Source of the DNA: Symbiodinium natans
Taxonomy: Eukaryota > Sar > Dinophyceae > Suessiales > Symbiodiniaceae
Assembly (NCBI GenBank): GCA_905221605.1
Contig: CAJNDS010000125.1
Coordinates: 1,028,196 to 1,080,695, forward strand
Reading direction: 5' to 3'
Length of the DNA: 52,500 bases
The position numbers and the translations under genes were made by a program. Positions 19,209 through 29,274 of this stretch are shown here, piece by piece. Under the pieces are notes generated by a model. It was not told the origin of the DNA and ran no database searches. It was given only the letters and a program-made list of their open reading frames with translations. Position 1 is the stretch's first letter. Each line of letters begins with the position of its first letter.

Positions 19209-20709
19209 GACAACGTGGTGCCAAACCACCAGGCAGTGGTCACACGCTGCGCCGCCTTTCCCCTGGACCTCGCCAAGCCCGTAGCCTGGCATTTAGGGCT
19301 TAGGGCTTAGGGCTTAGGGTTTAGGGTTTAGGGTTTAGGGTTTAGGGTTTGGGGTCAGGGGGTTTAGCCTTAACCTCTCCCTGACTCTCACGCTTCAGGG
19401 TTTCATCTCACGACCACCCTAACTAGCCCCTACCCAGAAGAAGGCCCGCGCCACCTGAATAAGCCATATTTGGACCTCGGCGGGGGAGGAAGGGGAGGAG
19501 GGGGGGGAAGGGGGCTAAACCTCGCGGTTAAGGGGGTAGTTCGGGTCGGGGTGGGGGTGCAGAATTTTCTTGAATCCAAGCTGAAGTTTCCCTTGTCATT
19601 TTTGCAAGTAATTAGGTGTGGGGGACTCTTTTCTCGAGTGGCTTCCTTTGAAGATTAACCCTAAGGGTCCATGTACCTTATTATTATGTACTTGGGCCTT
19701 AAGTCCCTAAATATGAGGTACTTTAAGGCCCAAGTATTCCCTATTTAGGTACATGGAGGGGCTGAGGGTTGAGTGGAGTGTATGGAAGGTTTTGGGTTTC
19801 CTAAACCCTAAACCCTAAACCCTAAGCCCTAAACCCTAAGCCCTAAGCCCAAAACCCTGAACCCTAAACCCTAAGCCCTAAACCCTAAACCCTAAACCCT
19901 AAACCCGAATTAAACCCTAAGAGTGTAGGGGGTTGATGGTTTGGGGGCATCGTGCGAGATGCATGACAGCTCGAGGCTGAAGCGCTAGGGTTGAAGTAGA
20001 AGCCCTGAGGGTTCATTGCCTCGAAACCCTAAACCCTAAACCCTAAACCCTAAACCCTAAACCCCATTCGCATCACAAGGTGAACACCTCCGTGCTCCGC
20101 GTGCTCTGGTTGGAGCAGGAGCTCGGGGACAGAAGGAGGGACCAGTCTCTAAGAGGCCAGACCGGCCGGGTTCAGGGTTCAGGGTTCAGGGTTTAGGGTT
20201 TAGGGTTTAGGGTTTAGGGTTTAGGGTTTAGGGTTTAGGGTTTAGGGTTTGGGGTTTGGGGTTTGGGGCTTAGGGTTTAGGGTTTAGGGTTTAGGGTTTA
20301 GCGTTGCTGGTCCACCGCCAGATTAGATTTCAGGTGGTCCGCCTCTCCTTCTCCCAGGCACGGGGCTTGACAGGGTTTTCGGGTTTAGGGTTCATGGGGT
20401 TGTATGGGATTTACAAGGTTTATTTATAAGTTACAAGGTTTATAATAGGGCTAGTGGGATTAGTTACAGGGTTTATAGGGTTGTGTAGGGGCGCCAACTT
20501 CTAAACTCGAACGTGACTAGGGAACCCTAAGAAGCCTACCACCCTAAACCCAAAACCCTAAACCCTAAACCCTAAACCCTAAACCCTAAACCCTAAACCC
20601 TAAACCCTAAACCCTAACCCCCTCTGGCAGGATGCCCGCACACCGGGGGCCAAGCCTTCGAAGGGCCCGCTGCACGCCATCGGCCACCTCGACTCATCTT
20701 TGGGGGCTT
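19209..20709 (+). CDS. Three-exon chain in one phase
   Basis: Exons 19209-19280 (DNVVPNHQAVVTRCAAFPLD), 20080-20169 (VNTSVLRVLWLEQELGDRRR) and 20631-20709 (DARTPGAKPSKGPLHAIGHL). The first two are exact multiples of three and all stay in frame 0. Acceptors are ATCCAG, TCACAAG and TCTGGCAG, each after a C-strand array. Donors are GTAGCC, GTTCAGGGTTCAGGG and GTTGAG. The last exon may instead end at TGA 20712-20714. Function unknown. Confidence 0.55.
19667..19757. repeat. Hairpin inside the first intron of that chain
   Basis: CCATGTACCTTATT and AATA-type right arm ending AGGTACATGG form an inverted pair, with a second pair TACTTGGGCCTTAA / TTAAGGCCCAAGTA inside it. Confidence 0.6.
20170..20630. 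other. Array-armed intron, 461 bp
   Basis: Begins with TTCAGGG and TTTAGGG units (20170-20300) and ends with a C-strand array (20545-20615) and CCCTCTGGCAG. The middle 230 bp hold pyrimidine-rich sequence and loose G-strand variants. Confidence 0.6.
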
Positions 20710-20727
20710 GTTGAGTTCGCGTTGTAG

Positions 20728-20837
20728 CCCTAAACCCTAAACCCTAAACCCTAAACCCTAAACCCTAAACCCTAAACCCTAAACCCTAAACCCTAAACCC
20801 TAAACCCTAAACCCTAAACCCTAAACCCTAAACCCTG
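20728..20837 (-). repeat. Telomere-type array, C strand
   Basis: About 15 clean CCCTAAA units. Confidence 0.95.
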
Positions 20838-21201
20838 AACTGTTTGGGGGTTTAGAGCTTAATTTGGTGTTTTTGACCCAAGCTTGGGGGTTCCAATCTC
20901 GGGCTTCTTGGCCAAGGAAGCTAAACCAGGACCCAAAGCGGGCCCTTCTTCTCTATTTTAGGGTTAGGTTCCTTTAGGGTTTAGGGTTTAGAGTTTCGGG
21001 AAACCGTAAACCCTTAACCCCAAACCCTTCGTGCACAAGAAGAAGGAGCTGACTTCCTGGGTTGCTTTTTGTTTCAATGTCCCAAGGTTTGTGTTGTCGC
21101 TCGGGTTTTTTGTTTTGGGGATGAGGGGTCTCGGGGTTACCCCGAGCCCCAAACCCCATACCCTAAACCCTAAACCCTACACCCCCGAACTCTAAACCCA
21201 G

Positions 21202-21309
21202 TCTGGCTTTTGGACATGGTGCCTCCGGATACTTCGGTTCGCCATGGGCGGGGTGCTCTTGGTTAACATTGCGATGATTGTTTCTGGTTGTTTTTCATTG
21301 CGACAATGA
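21202..21309 (+). CDS. Candidate exon with membrane-like segment
   Basis: After TAAACCCAG the frame reads SGFWTWCLRILRFAMGGVLL then VNIAMIVSGCFSLRQ and TGA (21307-21309). The hydrophobic run FAMGGVLLVNIAMIVSG could span a membrane. A donor GTTAAC at 21261 is possible. A minus-strand frame over the same bases is less convincing. An acidic stretch follows after TTTCAG at 21362 (LLEDDGEEDDDNSG) and may be a further exon. Confidence 0.45.
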   Translation, partial: SGFWTWCLRILRFAMGGVLLVNIAMIVSGCFSLRQ

Positions 21310-21495
21310 TCCGTTGGTGTTTGCTCGCATAGCACTCGTCTGTTTCTTGTTTCGAATTTCAGTTGCTTGAAGATGATGGCGAGGAAGACGATGATAACAG
21401 TGGTGCTTGTGAGATGTTCGATCACCCTAAAGCCCTGAACCTTAAACCCTTTTCAGGGTTTAGCGGTCTCGGTCTAGCGGTACCCAGGTGCGCAG

Positions 21496-21709
21496 TACAT
21501 GGGCATGAGCGTGTGCGGCAGAAAGGCGCATGGGTTTCGGGTTTAGGGTTTGGGGTTCTAAACCCTAAACCCTGAACCCTAAACCCTATAAACCCTAAAC
21601 CCTAAACAGGAATCACGTCATTTTGGGGCGGTTAAAGCTTCGTATTGAGCTTGTCTGGATCCCTTTTTTGAGATGTCCGGGGCGCGTTTCCGCATCGACG
21701 TTCCCTTAA
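21496..21709 (+). CDS. Two-exon 3' end across a 76-bp hairpin intron
   Basis: Exon 21496-21533 (YMGMSVCGRKAH plus two bases) has borders GTGCGCAG and GTTTCGGGTTTAGGG. Exon 21610-21709 completes the split codon and reads NHVILGRLKLRIELVWIPFL then RCPGRVSASTFP and TAA (21707-21709). The splice keeps frame and both peptides look ordinary. If the second exon is read in its own frame 0 it also ends early at TGA 21646, so the phase matters. Function unknown. Confidence 0.6.
21534..21609 (+). other. Compact telomere-type hairpin intron
   Basis: 76 bp: GTTTCGGGTTTAGGGTTTGG at the 5' end, CTAAACCCTAAACCCTGAAC and further C-strand units to the 3' end TAAACAG. The two halves are complementary over more than 20 bases, leaving a very short loop. 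Confidence 0.65.
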
Positions 21710-22282
21710 TGTGAACCCTAAACCCTACAGCCTAAAACCCTAAACCCTAAACCCCAAACCCCAAACCCCAAACCCCAAACCCTAAACCCCAACACCCTCC
21801 GTGCCCCCCCCCCCCCCCATGCCCCTGGATGCAGCTTCTCCTGGAACAGAAAGCGGGCACCAGGGTTTGGGGTTTGGGGTTGAGAGTTTAGGTGTAGGGA
21901 TCTCAGCCTGAGCGGTTTTGCTTTCAATGACGAAAGGGTTGAGGGTTAAAGAGTAGGGTTTCGGGTAGGAGAATACGAGGGTTCCACATTTGTGGGCCCA
22001 AATTAAGGGGTCATGAAATTTTTGTAAGAAGCTTGAAGCACCTTTCTGTGGAGACTTGCTAAGGTATCGGGGATGCATCAATTCGGTACAGGCCCGGCGA
22101 AGCCCCAAACCCCAAAACCCTCAAGCCCAGTTGTCAAGGACAAGCCACAAAGCTGAGCGTTCCACGTTTGGGGCTTTGAGGTTTCAGCAGGTTCGACTTA
22201 GGATCAGCCTTCTCCCACCCCTAAACCCTAAACCCTAAACCCTAAACCCTAAACCCTAAACCCTAAACCCTAAACCCTAAAG
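21710..22282. other. Spacer
   Basis: C-strand variants 21715-21795, a C run at 21805-21817, loose G-strand units near 21862-21900, and a clean C-strand array 22218-22280. Open frames here come from repeat translation and are not called. Confidence 0.5.
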
Positions 22283-22404
22283 AATTTGCCGCTGAAGCCC
22301 TGCACCCCGCGATCTGCCAGGAGGTATCCCTGGGCGAGCTGCGAAACTTCCTTTGGAACCTGCATTTGGATGACACTCAGTTCGCCAAGGCGCGTCGGGC
22401 TTAA
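22283..22404 (+). CDS. Candidate terminal exon, acidic helical peptide
   Basis: The C-strand array ends CCCTAAAG and the frame continues FAAEALHPAICQEVSLGELR then NFLWNLHLDDTQFAKARRA and TAA (22402-22404). Instead a GC donor at 22390 (AAG/GCGCGT) would make it internal. No G-strand array follows at once. One of the most protein-like islands of the window. Confidence 0.55.
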
Positions 22405-22477
22405 CCCCCTTTAAACCGCTACAGTCCCTGCAAGCCCTATGATAAGCCACATAAGCACCGTTTACGAGGTTTCGGGC

Positions 22478-22580
22478 CTTAGGGCCTTGGGGCTTTAGGG
22501 CCTTAGGGCTTAGGGCCCTAGGGCCCTAGGCCCTAGGGCCCTAGGGCCCTAGGGCCTTATAGGGCCTTAGGGCCTTTGGC
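22478..22580. repeat. Satellite of TTAGGGCC / CCCTAGGG units
   Basis: Heptamer-derived repeats in which TTTAGGG has become TTAGGGCC and CTAGGGCC, which is palindromic. Direct neighbours are exon islands on both sides. Confidence 0.8.
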
Positions 22581-22595
22581 CTGGACCCCTGGAAG

Positions 22596-22662
22596 GTACG
22601 CAAGCGCTTTGCCCCCAAGGGGGATTACGTCGACTACAGCGAGGCGGGGCCTGTCTTCAAGG
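22596..22662 (+). CDS. Candidate exon
   Basis: Reads VRKRFAPKGDYVDYSEAGPV then FKG, to GTACCGGC. The frame also runs open upstream (LDPWK), so the left border (CCTGGAAG) is uncertain. The tyrosine/aspartate-rich centre looks like real protein. Confidence 0.45.
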
Positions 22663-22693
22663 GTACCGGCTTAGGGGCTTCAGGGCTTTAGGC

Positions 22694-22770
22694 TTTAGGG
22701 TTCAGGGTTTAGGGTTTAGGGTTTAGGGTTTAGGGTTTAGGGTTTAGGGTTTAGGGTTTAGGGTTTAGGG
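22694..22770 (+). repeat. Telomere-type array, G strand
   Basis: About ten units, starting after TTTAGGCTTTAGGGTTCAGGG. Confidence 0.95.
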
Positions 22771-22879
22771 CCGTTGTAAACTGTAGATTTTTTGTTTTTT
22801 GGGGGAGAGAGGGGAGGGGGGGAGAGGGAATCAGTGCATCAGACAGCTGGCATAAAGGATGGCATTCCCTAAGCCCTAT

Positions 22880-22990
22880 ATGGGGGTTTACGAAGAAGAG
22901 GGACCCCGAATACAGTCCCAGAAATAACAGGATTCCCTTATAATAAGGGTCCCAATAAGGCACCCCTAATATCGAAAGCCCCCATATGAA
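22880..22990 (+). mobile_element. Hairpin family D, copy 4
   Basis: TATGGGGGTTTACGAAGAAG and ATCGAAAGCCCCCATA are inverted ends; core as in copy 1. Confidence 0.6.
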
Positions 22991-23254
22991 GCCCTGAACC
23001 CTGGCGCAGGGGGTGATTAGGCGTGGCGTGTTTGGGCAATACAACACCCTTTGCTTAGGATGTTCGTATCGCACCCTGCTGAACACCCTGGTTTACCTGA
23101 AGTTTGGCGTCCGTTATGGTTTGTCCATCACCGAGAAGGAACTACATTGTAGTCTTCCACTCGGGTGCAGGGTGTACAATGATGTTTGACATTGTGCTGG
23201 CCCCCCCCCCCTGGCTTTCGCAGCATTTTGTTGCACCAGACTCCTAAACTCCTA

Positions 23255-23374
23255 CAGGGTGGGGCCCCCTTACTATGCTAACTGTAGTTAAGGGACTTAG
23301 AACCTAACTTAGGGTCCTTATAACCCAATTTAGGGCCCTTATAACTCTACTTATAACTAGGGGGCCCCACCCTG
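23255..23374 (-). mobile_element. MITE family A, copy 3
   Basis: 120 bp, TA on both sides, two or three substitutions against copy 1. Family E-, D- and A-type elements are all found in this stretch without G-strand arrays. Confidence 0.85.
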
Positions 23375-23650
23375 TAACGTCCTAAGCCCTAAACCTCCTA
23401 AACTCCCAAACTCCTAAATCCCAAGCCTTCGACTCCTCAACTCCTAAACCCTCAACCCTAAATCTTAGTTCCAGTGTGGGCTTTCTGGGGCTTGGCTCAA
23501 GCTTGGAAGGGGGGTTTATGGTTTAGGGTTTTGGGCCGCGGGTTTTGTGGCGTTGGGGTTTTGGAGTTGGGGGTTTAGAGTTTAGGGGTTAGGGCCTTGA
23601 GTTTGGGGCATTGGGATTTAAGCGGGGTCTTGCGTGTCCTTGATATGCAG

Positions 23651-23766
23651 GTGCTCTACCTACTCGGCCGTCCGCATTTGCAGTTCCCGAACGTGCCAGT
23701 GGATGCCCTCATCTACGAAGCTGCCAGACCCCAAGGGGCGTCTGCAGAGAGACCTCTGACCCTTGA
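23651..23766 (+). CDS. Candidate exon, 38 codons
   Basis: After TTGATATGCAG it reads VLYLLGRPHLQFPNVPVDAL then IYEAARPQGASAERPLTL, with GTTGCC as the possible donor. C-strand, not G-strand, repeats follow, an exception to the usual order. The frame also runs open upstream to 23597. Confidence 0.5.
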
Positions 23767-23770
23767 GTTG

Positions 23771-23936
23771 CCCCGCCCCAAACCCTAAACCCCAAACCCT
23801 AAACCCCAAACCCTAAACCCCAAACCCCAAACCCCAAACCCTAAACCCCAAACCCCAAACCCTAAACCCTAAACCCCAAACCCCAAACCCTAAACCCTCA
23901 ACCCCAAACCCTAAACCCTAAACCCCTGAACCCTGA
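23771..23936 (-). repeat. C-strand array with alternating CCCTAAA and CCCCAAA
   Basis: Two unit types alternate with some regularity, unlike the purer arrays elsewhere. Confidence 0.9.
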
Positions 23937-24375
23937 ACCCTTCAGCGCGGCTCTGAACCCCGGACCCTGTCTTTCGTACCCTCGATGTCGCAAACCTATC
24001 TAAGTCGTGTCGCCTGTATCTCCTAAACCTGAAACCAAAGGCCTGAAACCGTAAGTAAGGTTCAGGGTTTCGGTTTTAGGTGTCAGGGCTGCTTTCCCCG
24101 ACTTCCTACTACGTGCCTGGGCCCACGATACCCACCATAGTCTTGGGGATTCCAACTTGAGGGGTGGTCCTAGTCACAGCAGAATGCTATGTTGACCTAC
24201 ACATAGAAAAGGGTACTCTTCTTCGTGTATCCGGTTTGAGAACCTACAAAGCCCTGAGCCAGAACCCTCACCGTACAACTTTGTCATGGTGGGGTAACAT
24301 GTTACATTTTTAAGGGAACTTAAACTCAATCAGGAATAGCATTTTAAATTTATTACTATCCCAACCATGAACCAG
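23937..24375. other. Spacer, no supported gene
   Basis: Few repeat units. Loose palindromic pieces (GGGTAACATGTTACA at 24292-24306). No exon with borders seen. Confidence 0.5.

Positions 24376-24433
<58 letters not shown>
24376..24433 (+). repeat. (CAA)n microsatellite
   Basis: About 19 CAA triplets. Confidence 0.95.
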
Positions 24434-24455
24434 GGGAAATTGACCTTCTGCCTAG

Positions 24456-24529
24456 GTCGTCTCCATCCTTGGGCGCAAGCTGACCGCCCACATCGATCGG
24501 GACTTGGGTGCTTCTTGGCTGGATTTAGG
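24456..24529 (+). CDS. Candidate exon
   Basis: Borders CTTCTGCCTAG and GTTTAGGTTTAGGG. Reads VVSILGRKLTAHIDRDLGAS then WLDL. G-strand array directly downstream. Confidence 0.5.
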
Positions 24530-24596
24530 GTTTAGGTTTAGGGTTTAGGGTTTAGGGTTTAGGGTTTAGGGTTTAGGGTTTAGGGTTTAGGGTTTA
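24530..24596 (+). repeat. Telomere-type array, G strand
   Basis: Nine units, first one shortened (GTTTAGGTTTAGGG). Confidence 0.95.
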
Positions 24597-25404
24597 ATTC
24601 CTTGTCATTTTATATTAGAAATTGAATGGTCTTTTAGTACGCGTGCATAAGGGAATAAAAGTAGTGTGTTTCGTGCGTGCAATATTAATATGAAATGCAA
24701 AGGTAAATTGATGCACGCTTTGCATTTAATATTAAAATTGTGCACGCCCCAATAAAAGCCCAATATAATAATCAAATCGTGAGCAAAGCGCGCGTAAACT
24801 TGCCTTTGTTCACGCCTTTAGTATTATATTAATAGGGCTTTTAATGGGACATGAACGTACTATTCACCTCACTCTTGACTCTGAAGCTCTATCTCTAGCT
24901 CCTGTTAATGGTTGATCTGGGGCTGAGTTTTAATGTCTTGAGTTACTAACCGGCTTAGAGACCAGTCCAACCGCAGCACCCATCACACCTTGAGACCCTA
25001 ACTCTCATATCTTGACTCTGCACGAAACCTGTCCATGATCAGCCAACTATAAGACCCTAACCATCTATTACCAGGAGTTAACGGTGTGAAAGGTCATGAA
25101 CTTAGTGACCAAAGACCCCATGTTGACCGTTCCCCCACAGCTCTCTTGACCCTATATTACGTACCAGCCAGGAAGCATTAACCGTGGATGGACGTACCAA
25201 CCTGGCTCATGAATCCAACCTCACAGCCGTCACCAATCCACACAGTAAGACACATGAAGAGAACATTGGTTAACCGTGTAAACGAAGTGAATACAAGTGC
25301 ATTATAATGAGTGAAAAGGAAGCATGAATGCCCTTGTAAGAACGAAGTGAGCACAAGAACCGGGCGAATACAATAATAAAGTTACCGCCCGGAATAATAC
25401 TACG
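24597..25404. other. AT-rich island without telomere-type repeats
   Basis: About 800 bp of clearly different composition. The first 250 bp contain paired AT-rich arms (AATATTAATATGAAATGCAAAG against CTTTGCATTTAATATT) and recurring GTGCACGC-type motifs. The rest has recurring TTGACTCTG and GACCCTAAC words. The end holds a compact hairpin CCGGGCG...CGCCCGG (25356-25391). No open frame of note. It may be a non-autonomous transposon or foreign sequence. Confidence 0.5.
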
Positions 25405-26088
25405 GTTTAAGGTTTAGGGTTTAGGGTTTAGGGTTTAGGGTTTAGAGTTTCGGAGAGTTGGGTCTGGGGTTTAGCGTTCAGGGTTCTGCCTGTCGGTGTG
25501 TCGATCTCACTGCCCGAACGTCTGTTTTTTGAACCCTGAAACCAAAACCTTGGGATGTTCCCCCTTTTACTTAAAGTAATTGCCCCCTATTATAATCCCT
25601 AATTATCGGACTTTTAGAAAAAGGTGGAACATCCCAAACTAAACCCAAACCCTCAACCGGTTTAGGGCGTTATACGCGGCACCCAGACGTTGCACCCAGT
25701 ACAGGATCCTGAGCTGGACTTTAGGCTCAGAGACAGGTTTTGGGCTGGTTTATAGGCAGGAACCCTGAACCATCGCAGCTACCACGGTTAGAGACTACAA
25801 GTCGCAAACGGATGATCAGAAGGCTTCCAGGCCTGCTCCTCCCCAGGTAGGATGGGGTTTAGGGTTTGGGGTTTAGGGTTTAGGGTTTAGGGTGTAGGAC
25901 TGAAATTCAGCTTGGCTGAGTTTTGTTTGGCTGGGGAGTGGGCCCAATGATCGTTAAGTTTTAGCCGGGGTCGTATTGATGTTTCGCATGGGCATTCACA
26001 ATTCCTTTCGGGAGTCTGGGGCTCAGGGTTAGGCTAAACCCTAAACCCGAAACCCTAAACCCTAAACCCTACACCCATCACCTTCCAG
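25405..26088. other. Spacer with hairpin B4
   Basis: G-strand repeats 25405-25450 and 25856-25895, hairpin family B copy 4 at 25550-25637 (TTGGGATGTTCCCCC with GGAACATCCCAA), C-strand repeats 26035-26071 leading to the next island. Confidence 0.6.
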
Positions 26089-26146
26089 AATGCACCTGCT
26101 CCATCAACCAAGGCCGACGATGACGGCATCGGCTATCGAAATGCCT
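26089..26146 (+). CDS. Candidate exon
   Basis: Borders CACCTTCCAG and GTAGGCGAG. Reads NAPAPSTKADDDGIGYRNA. C-strand array upstream. Confidence 0.45.
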
Positions 26147-26441
26147 GTAGGCGAGGCCCCGCCATAAAACGCGCGCCCTAAACCCTAAACCCTAGAGTCG
26201 AAACCCTAAGGACGCAAACCCAAACCTCTAAACATCTCTAAGCCCTTGCCCGAGGCAGCCTTAGGGTTTAGGCTTTAGGCTTTTGGCTGAAGGATTTAGG
26301 GTTGAGGGTTTAGGTCCTATAAGCCCTGATCCGGTGAAGCCCTAAACTTCTAAACCCCAAAGCCCAAACCCCAAACCCTAAACCCCAAACCCGAACCCCA
26401 AACCCTAAACCCCCATACATCGAATACTTGGCCGGGCGCAG

Positions 26442-26504
26442 GAAGCACTGTGCGAGCTACTTCGTCTCGATCCTGCTCCAGCCACTCTGCTACAGACCTT
26501 ACAA
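26442..26504 (+). CDS. Candidate exon, leucine-rich
   Basis: After GGGCGCAG the frame reads EALCELLRLDPAPATLLQTL. No clear donor on the right; C-strand variants follow. A second frame starting before the AG (YIEYLAGRRKHCASYFV) is also open. Confidence 0.4.
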
Positions 26505-27001
26505 CCTAAACCCGCACTAAACCCTGTAGACCCTGAGTCTGGCCCTAAACCCTAAACCCCAATCCCTAAACACTGAACCTTAAACCCTACACTTTGTTTG
26601 CCTAAATTTAGCTGAGCTTGGTCGGGAGCTTGAATAAGGCTTTCAGTTGGAGCTCCATGCAGTATCTCCCAGAATAGGGGTACCCCTAAAATGCCCCAAA
26701 GCTAAATTTTTCCCTTGCCCTTAGACCTCCAAACACAAAACGCGAAAACCCCAAACCCCTAAAACGCAGAGGACCCCCCAGAATATAACCCGTGGTCTTG
26801 GGAAAGCAAAGAGTTGGGGCTCCCCGACCCTTGATGCTAAGTCCCCTGTCCTTGGGTCTTGCATGACTCTCAGGGTCGTTTCATGGGCCCTTCACATGGT
26901 CCCTGACCTCCCTCAAAGGGTTCTGAAGTACGGGCCCTTGTATGGAGTAAAAAGGGGTACATAAGAGGTCCCCTTTTAAGGGCCCATACTACGGGCGCAT
27001 G
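26505..27001. other. Spacer with a hairpin
   Basis: C-strand variants to 26595. A hairpin of the CATGGGCCCTT type at about 26870-27005 (GGGCCCTTGTATGG, AGGGCCCATACTACGGGC). Related sequence surrounds the MITE at 42195. Confidence 0.5.
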
Positions 27002-28550
27002 TAGCTACCCCAAGAGTCTTGCATGGCTGCGCTTGATGGCGGCGGCAGAGGCTCTAGTGAGGAAGGGCCACTGAAGCATGAGAAGCGCCAGGCGCCATCG
27101 CCGCTGCGATCTGGATCCGAGAGTCAGCATTGGGAGCAAGCCCTAAATTTCAGGCCTAGCGGCACGGGCCGGCCCCCGCCCCCCAAAGCACGAAACCTTG
27201 AACCTTGGCACTGTCTTCTCTTTCCCGTGTCTTTGTCCTCTCCTTCTCTCTGTCTCTCTTTCTCCTGCCTTCGCCACCCCTCCCTCCCCCCCCACCCCCC
27301 CGGCGCGCCGCGCGCGCGCGCGCGCGCGCGCGCGCGCACCCGCATCAGGAGCATCAGTGGGGTTGGTTTGGGGGCCTTAAAAGCATTCTATGCATGCGTT
27401 TTGCCTTCGAAAAACCTTCAGAAAACGCTGTAAACACGTGTTTTTGGGCTTGGGAAGCCTTTTGGGACCCAGGAAAGGGAGCATCATGAGCATCAGCGGC
27501 CTCCCCCAGGCCATCCAAAACCCCCTTAAACACGCCGATTGTATGTGCTTGAACGCTTGCGTGCCCACGAAACCCCCAAAAGCAAGACCCCGAATGCCCT
27601 TAAGGGCATTCGGGGTCCTGCTGTTCGGGTGTTTTGTAGGCACGAAGCCGTTCGAGCGCGTAAAATGAGCGATTTTAGGGGCGTTTTTACGTGGACCCAC
27701 AAAACACTCGGTATTTACGAGGTTTTCTGCTGTTGGAACACCCCCCCAAACCGAGCATCATGAGCATCAGCTGGGTCTCTGGGCCGTGGGCCCGGAGGCC
27801 CACGAAGCCCACATGAGAAACGATGGCTCGATGATGCCCCGGACCCCCGCGCATCAGCAGCATCAGCAGACCCCCCCCCCGACGTGGGTTTCGATGATGC
27901 GCACTTTGGGGGCGGGTCAAGGGCAACACGGGTGGGGGTCGGAGGCACGCGTGAAAACCCTCATAAAAACACGGTTTTTTTTACGGTGATTTCAGCGTTT
28001 TTCAGCGTTTTTTCTTGCCTTGGGTCCGCGGGCCAGGGCTGCTGATGCTCATGATGCTCGCCTGGTTTTGGGCTTCCGGTACCCCCCCCAAACCTTGAAA
28101 AACATGGTTTCGGCCTGGCGCGCGCCCCATGTGAAAAGCTAGGGTCGATGATGCGCGCCCGTGAGGGTTTAATGGGGTGCTGCGGGTGTTTTGTGGCCTC
28201 GGTTTTTCGTAAAAACCCATGGTTTTTACGAGGTTTTCGTGCTTTTCGCACCACCGCGTGTTGCGTCCCCTTGGATGCCGTTTCGGAGGCCTCCCGAAGG
28301 GCCCCGCGCGAATTTGAAGCAATTTTGGGCGGGGTCGGCGGCTCGGGCGCTCGCCCCTTAAAGCTAGCGCTTTTGTGCGACGCGGGCTCTGCCCTGGACC
28401 ACGGGCGGTGCGGGGGCCGGATTTAAGAGCCTCCGGCTCAAGCCGCCGACCCCGCAGGAGAACAAGTTGGGGTGGGGGGGGGGGTGGGGGGGGGGTGGGG
28501 GGCCCCCCCCCCACTCCTTTTCCCATCCAACAGTCCGTCAGGGTCAGCGG
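27002..28550. other. GC-rich block with recurring GCATCATGAGCATCAGC
   Basis: No telomere-type repeats in 1.5 kb. The motif GCATCATGAGCATCAGC or close forms lies at 27342, 27480, 27757, 27850 and, inverted, 28038. TTTACGAGGTTTTC recurs at 27717 and 28221. A (CG)n run lies at 27305-27338, a G-rich run at 28470-28500. Open frames exist on both strands because of composition. An opening stretch from 27023 (MAALDGGGRGSSEEGPLKHE) could be a true exon. The whole looks like a diverged tandem or dispersed repeat. Confidence 0.45.
27586..27617. repeat. Perfect 32-bp palindrome
   Basis: GACCCCGAATGCCCTT is followed directly by its exact reverse complement, with no loop. Confidence 0.9.
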
Positions 28551-28648
28551 ACCCTAAACCCTAAACCCACCCTAAACCCTAAACCCTAAACCCTAAACCC
28601 TAAACCCTAAACCCTAAACCCTAAACCCTAAACCCTAAACCCTAAACC
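28551..28648 (-). repeat. Telomere-type array, C strand
   Basis: About 13 units, ending AAACCGTGCAG into the next island. Confidence 0.95.
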
Positions 28649-28654
28649 GTGCAG

Positions 28655-28736
28655 GATTCTCATGGGGGTGCGCGTCTGCGGTATTAGAGGTTCGCGCCAG
28701 AATGCGCCCAAAACGTTCTATCGCAGAAAGGACGCG
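28655..28736 (+). CDS. Candidate exon
   Basis: After CCGTGCAG, with one leading base, it reads ILMGVRVCGIRGSRQNAPKT then FYRRKDA, to GTCAGC. The frame stays open further (VSLDRGYIVLYIS) up to the hairpin at 28770, so the right border is uncertain. Confidence 0.5.
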
Positions 28737-28769
28737 GTCAGCCTGGATCGCGGATACATTGTCCTGTAC

Positions 28770-28876
28770 ATATCTACGCAGACCCCTAGGAGGATCCAAA
28801 AGTAGGACCCCCAAATAGTATTCTCAGGAACCCTCAATTGGATCTACTTTTTGGATCCTCCCATGAGGGTCTGGGT
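28770..28876. repeat. Hairpin repeat
   Basis: CAGACCCCTAGGAGGATCCA and TGGATCCTCCCATGAGGGTCTG are inverted arms around AAATAGTATTCTCAGG. It lies between two exon islands. Confidence 0.65.
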
Positions 28877-28895
28877 AAGGGACGCTCACCCTCAG

Positions 28896-28959
28896 CCGAG
28901 CATCTTACACGGCTTTCGAGCACCTCATGCCTTTTGAGGAGTACATCCACCAGACCTGA
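28896..28959 (+). CDS. Candidate terminal exon
   Basis: After CACCCTCAG, with one leading base, it reads RASYTAFEHLMPFEEYIHQT and TGA (28957-28959). An alternative frame ends at the donor GTTAAGG. Confidence 0.45.
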
Positions 28960-29274
28960 GCGGGTTAAGGGTTCAGGGCTTGGGGGTTTACGGGCTGCCC
29001 CTAAACCCTAAACCCTAAACCCTCAACCCTAAACCCTAAACCCTAAACCCTCAGCTGACGAGGCCCAGGTGGGAACCCCTAAGCCCTAAACCCCCCGGCT
29101 AGGACCGGATAGGAAAGGCATCGCAGGGCTCTCTGAGGCCAGGCACCTTTGTTGCTCCACTAGAACCAGGGCCCCTGTTCAGGTTTAGGGTTTAGGGTTT
29201 CGGGTTTCGGGCTTTAGGGTTTCGGGTTCAGGGTTTCTGGTTTTAGGGGTAGTTCCCTGCAAGCTCAACTGAAG

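Noticed and set aside
21192-21425. Minus-strand 77-codon frame
   Set aside because: The plus strand has splice-like borders and a hydrophobic segment over the same bases.
23631-23690. tRNA-like stretch (reverse strand GAGTAGGTAGAGCACCTGC)
   Set aside because: Resembles a D arm, but no anticodon stem, T arm or acceptor stem can be formed, and the plus strand reads as an exon.
27124-28526. Overlapping open frames on both strands of the GC-rich block
   Set aside because: High GC leaves all frames open; peptides are low-complexity (RARARAR, PPPPPP).
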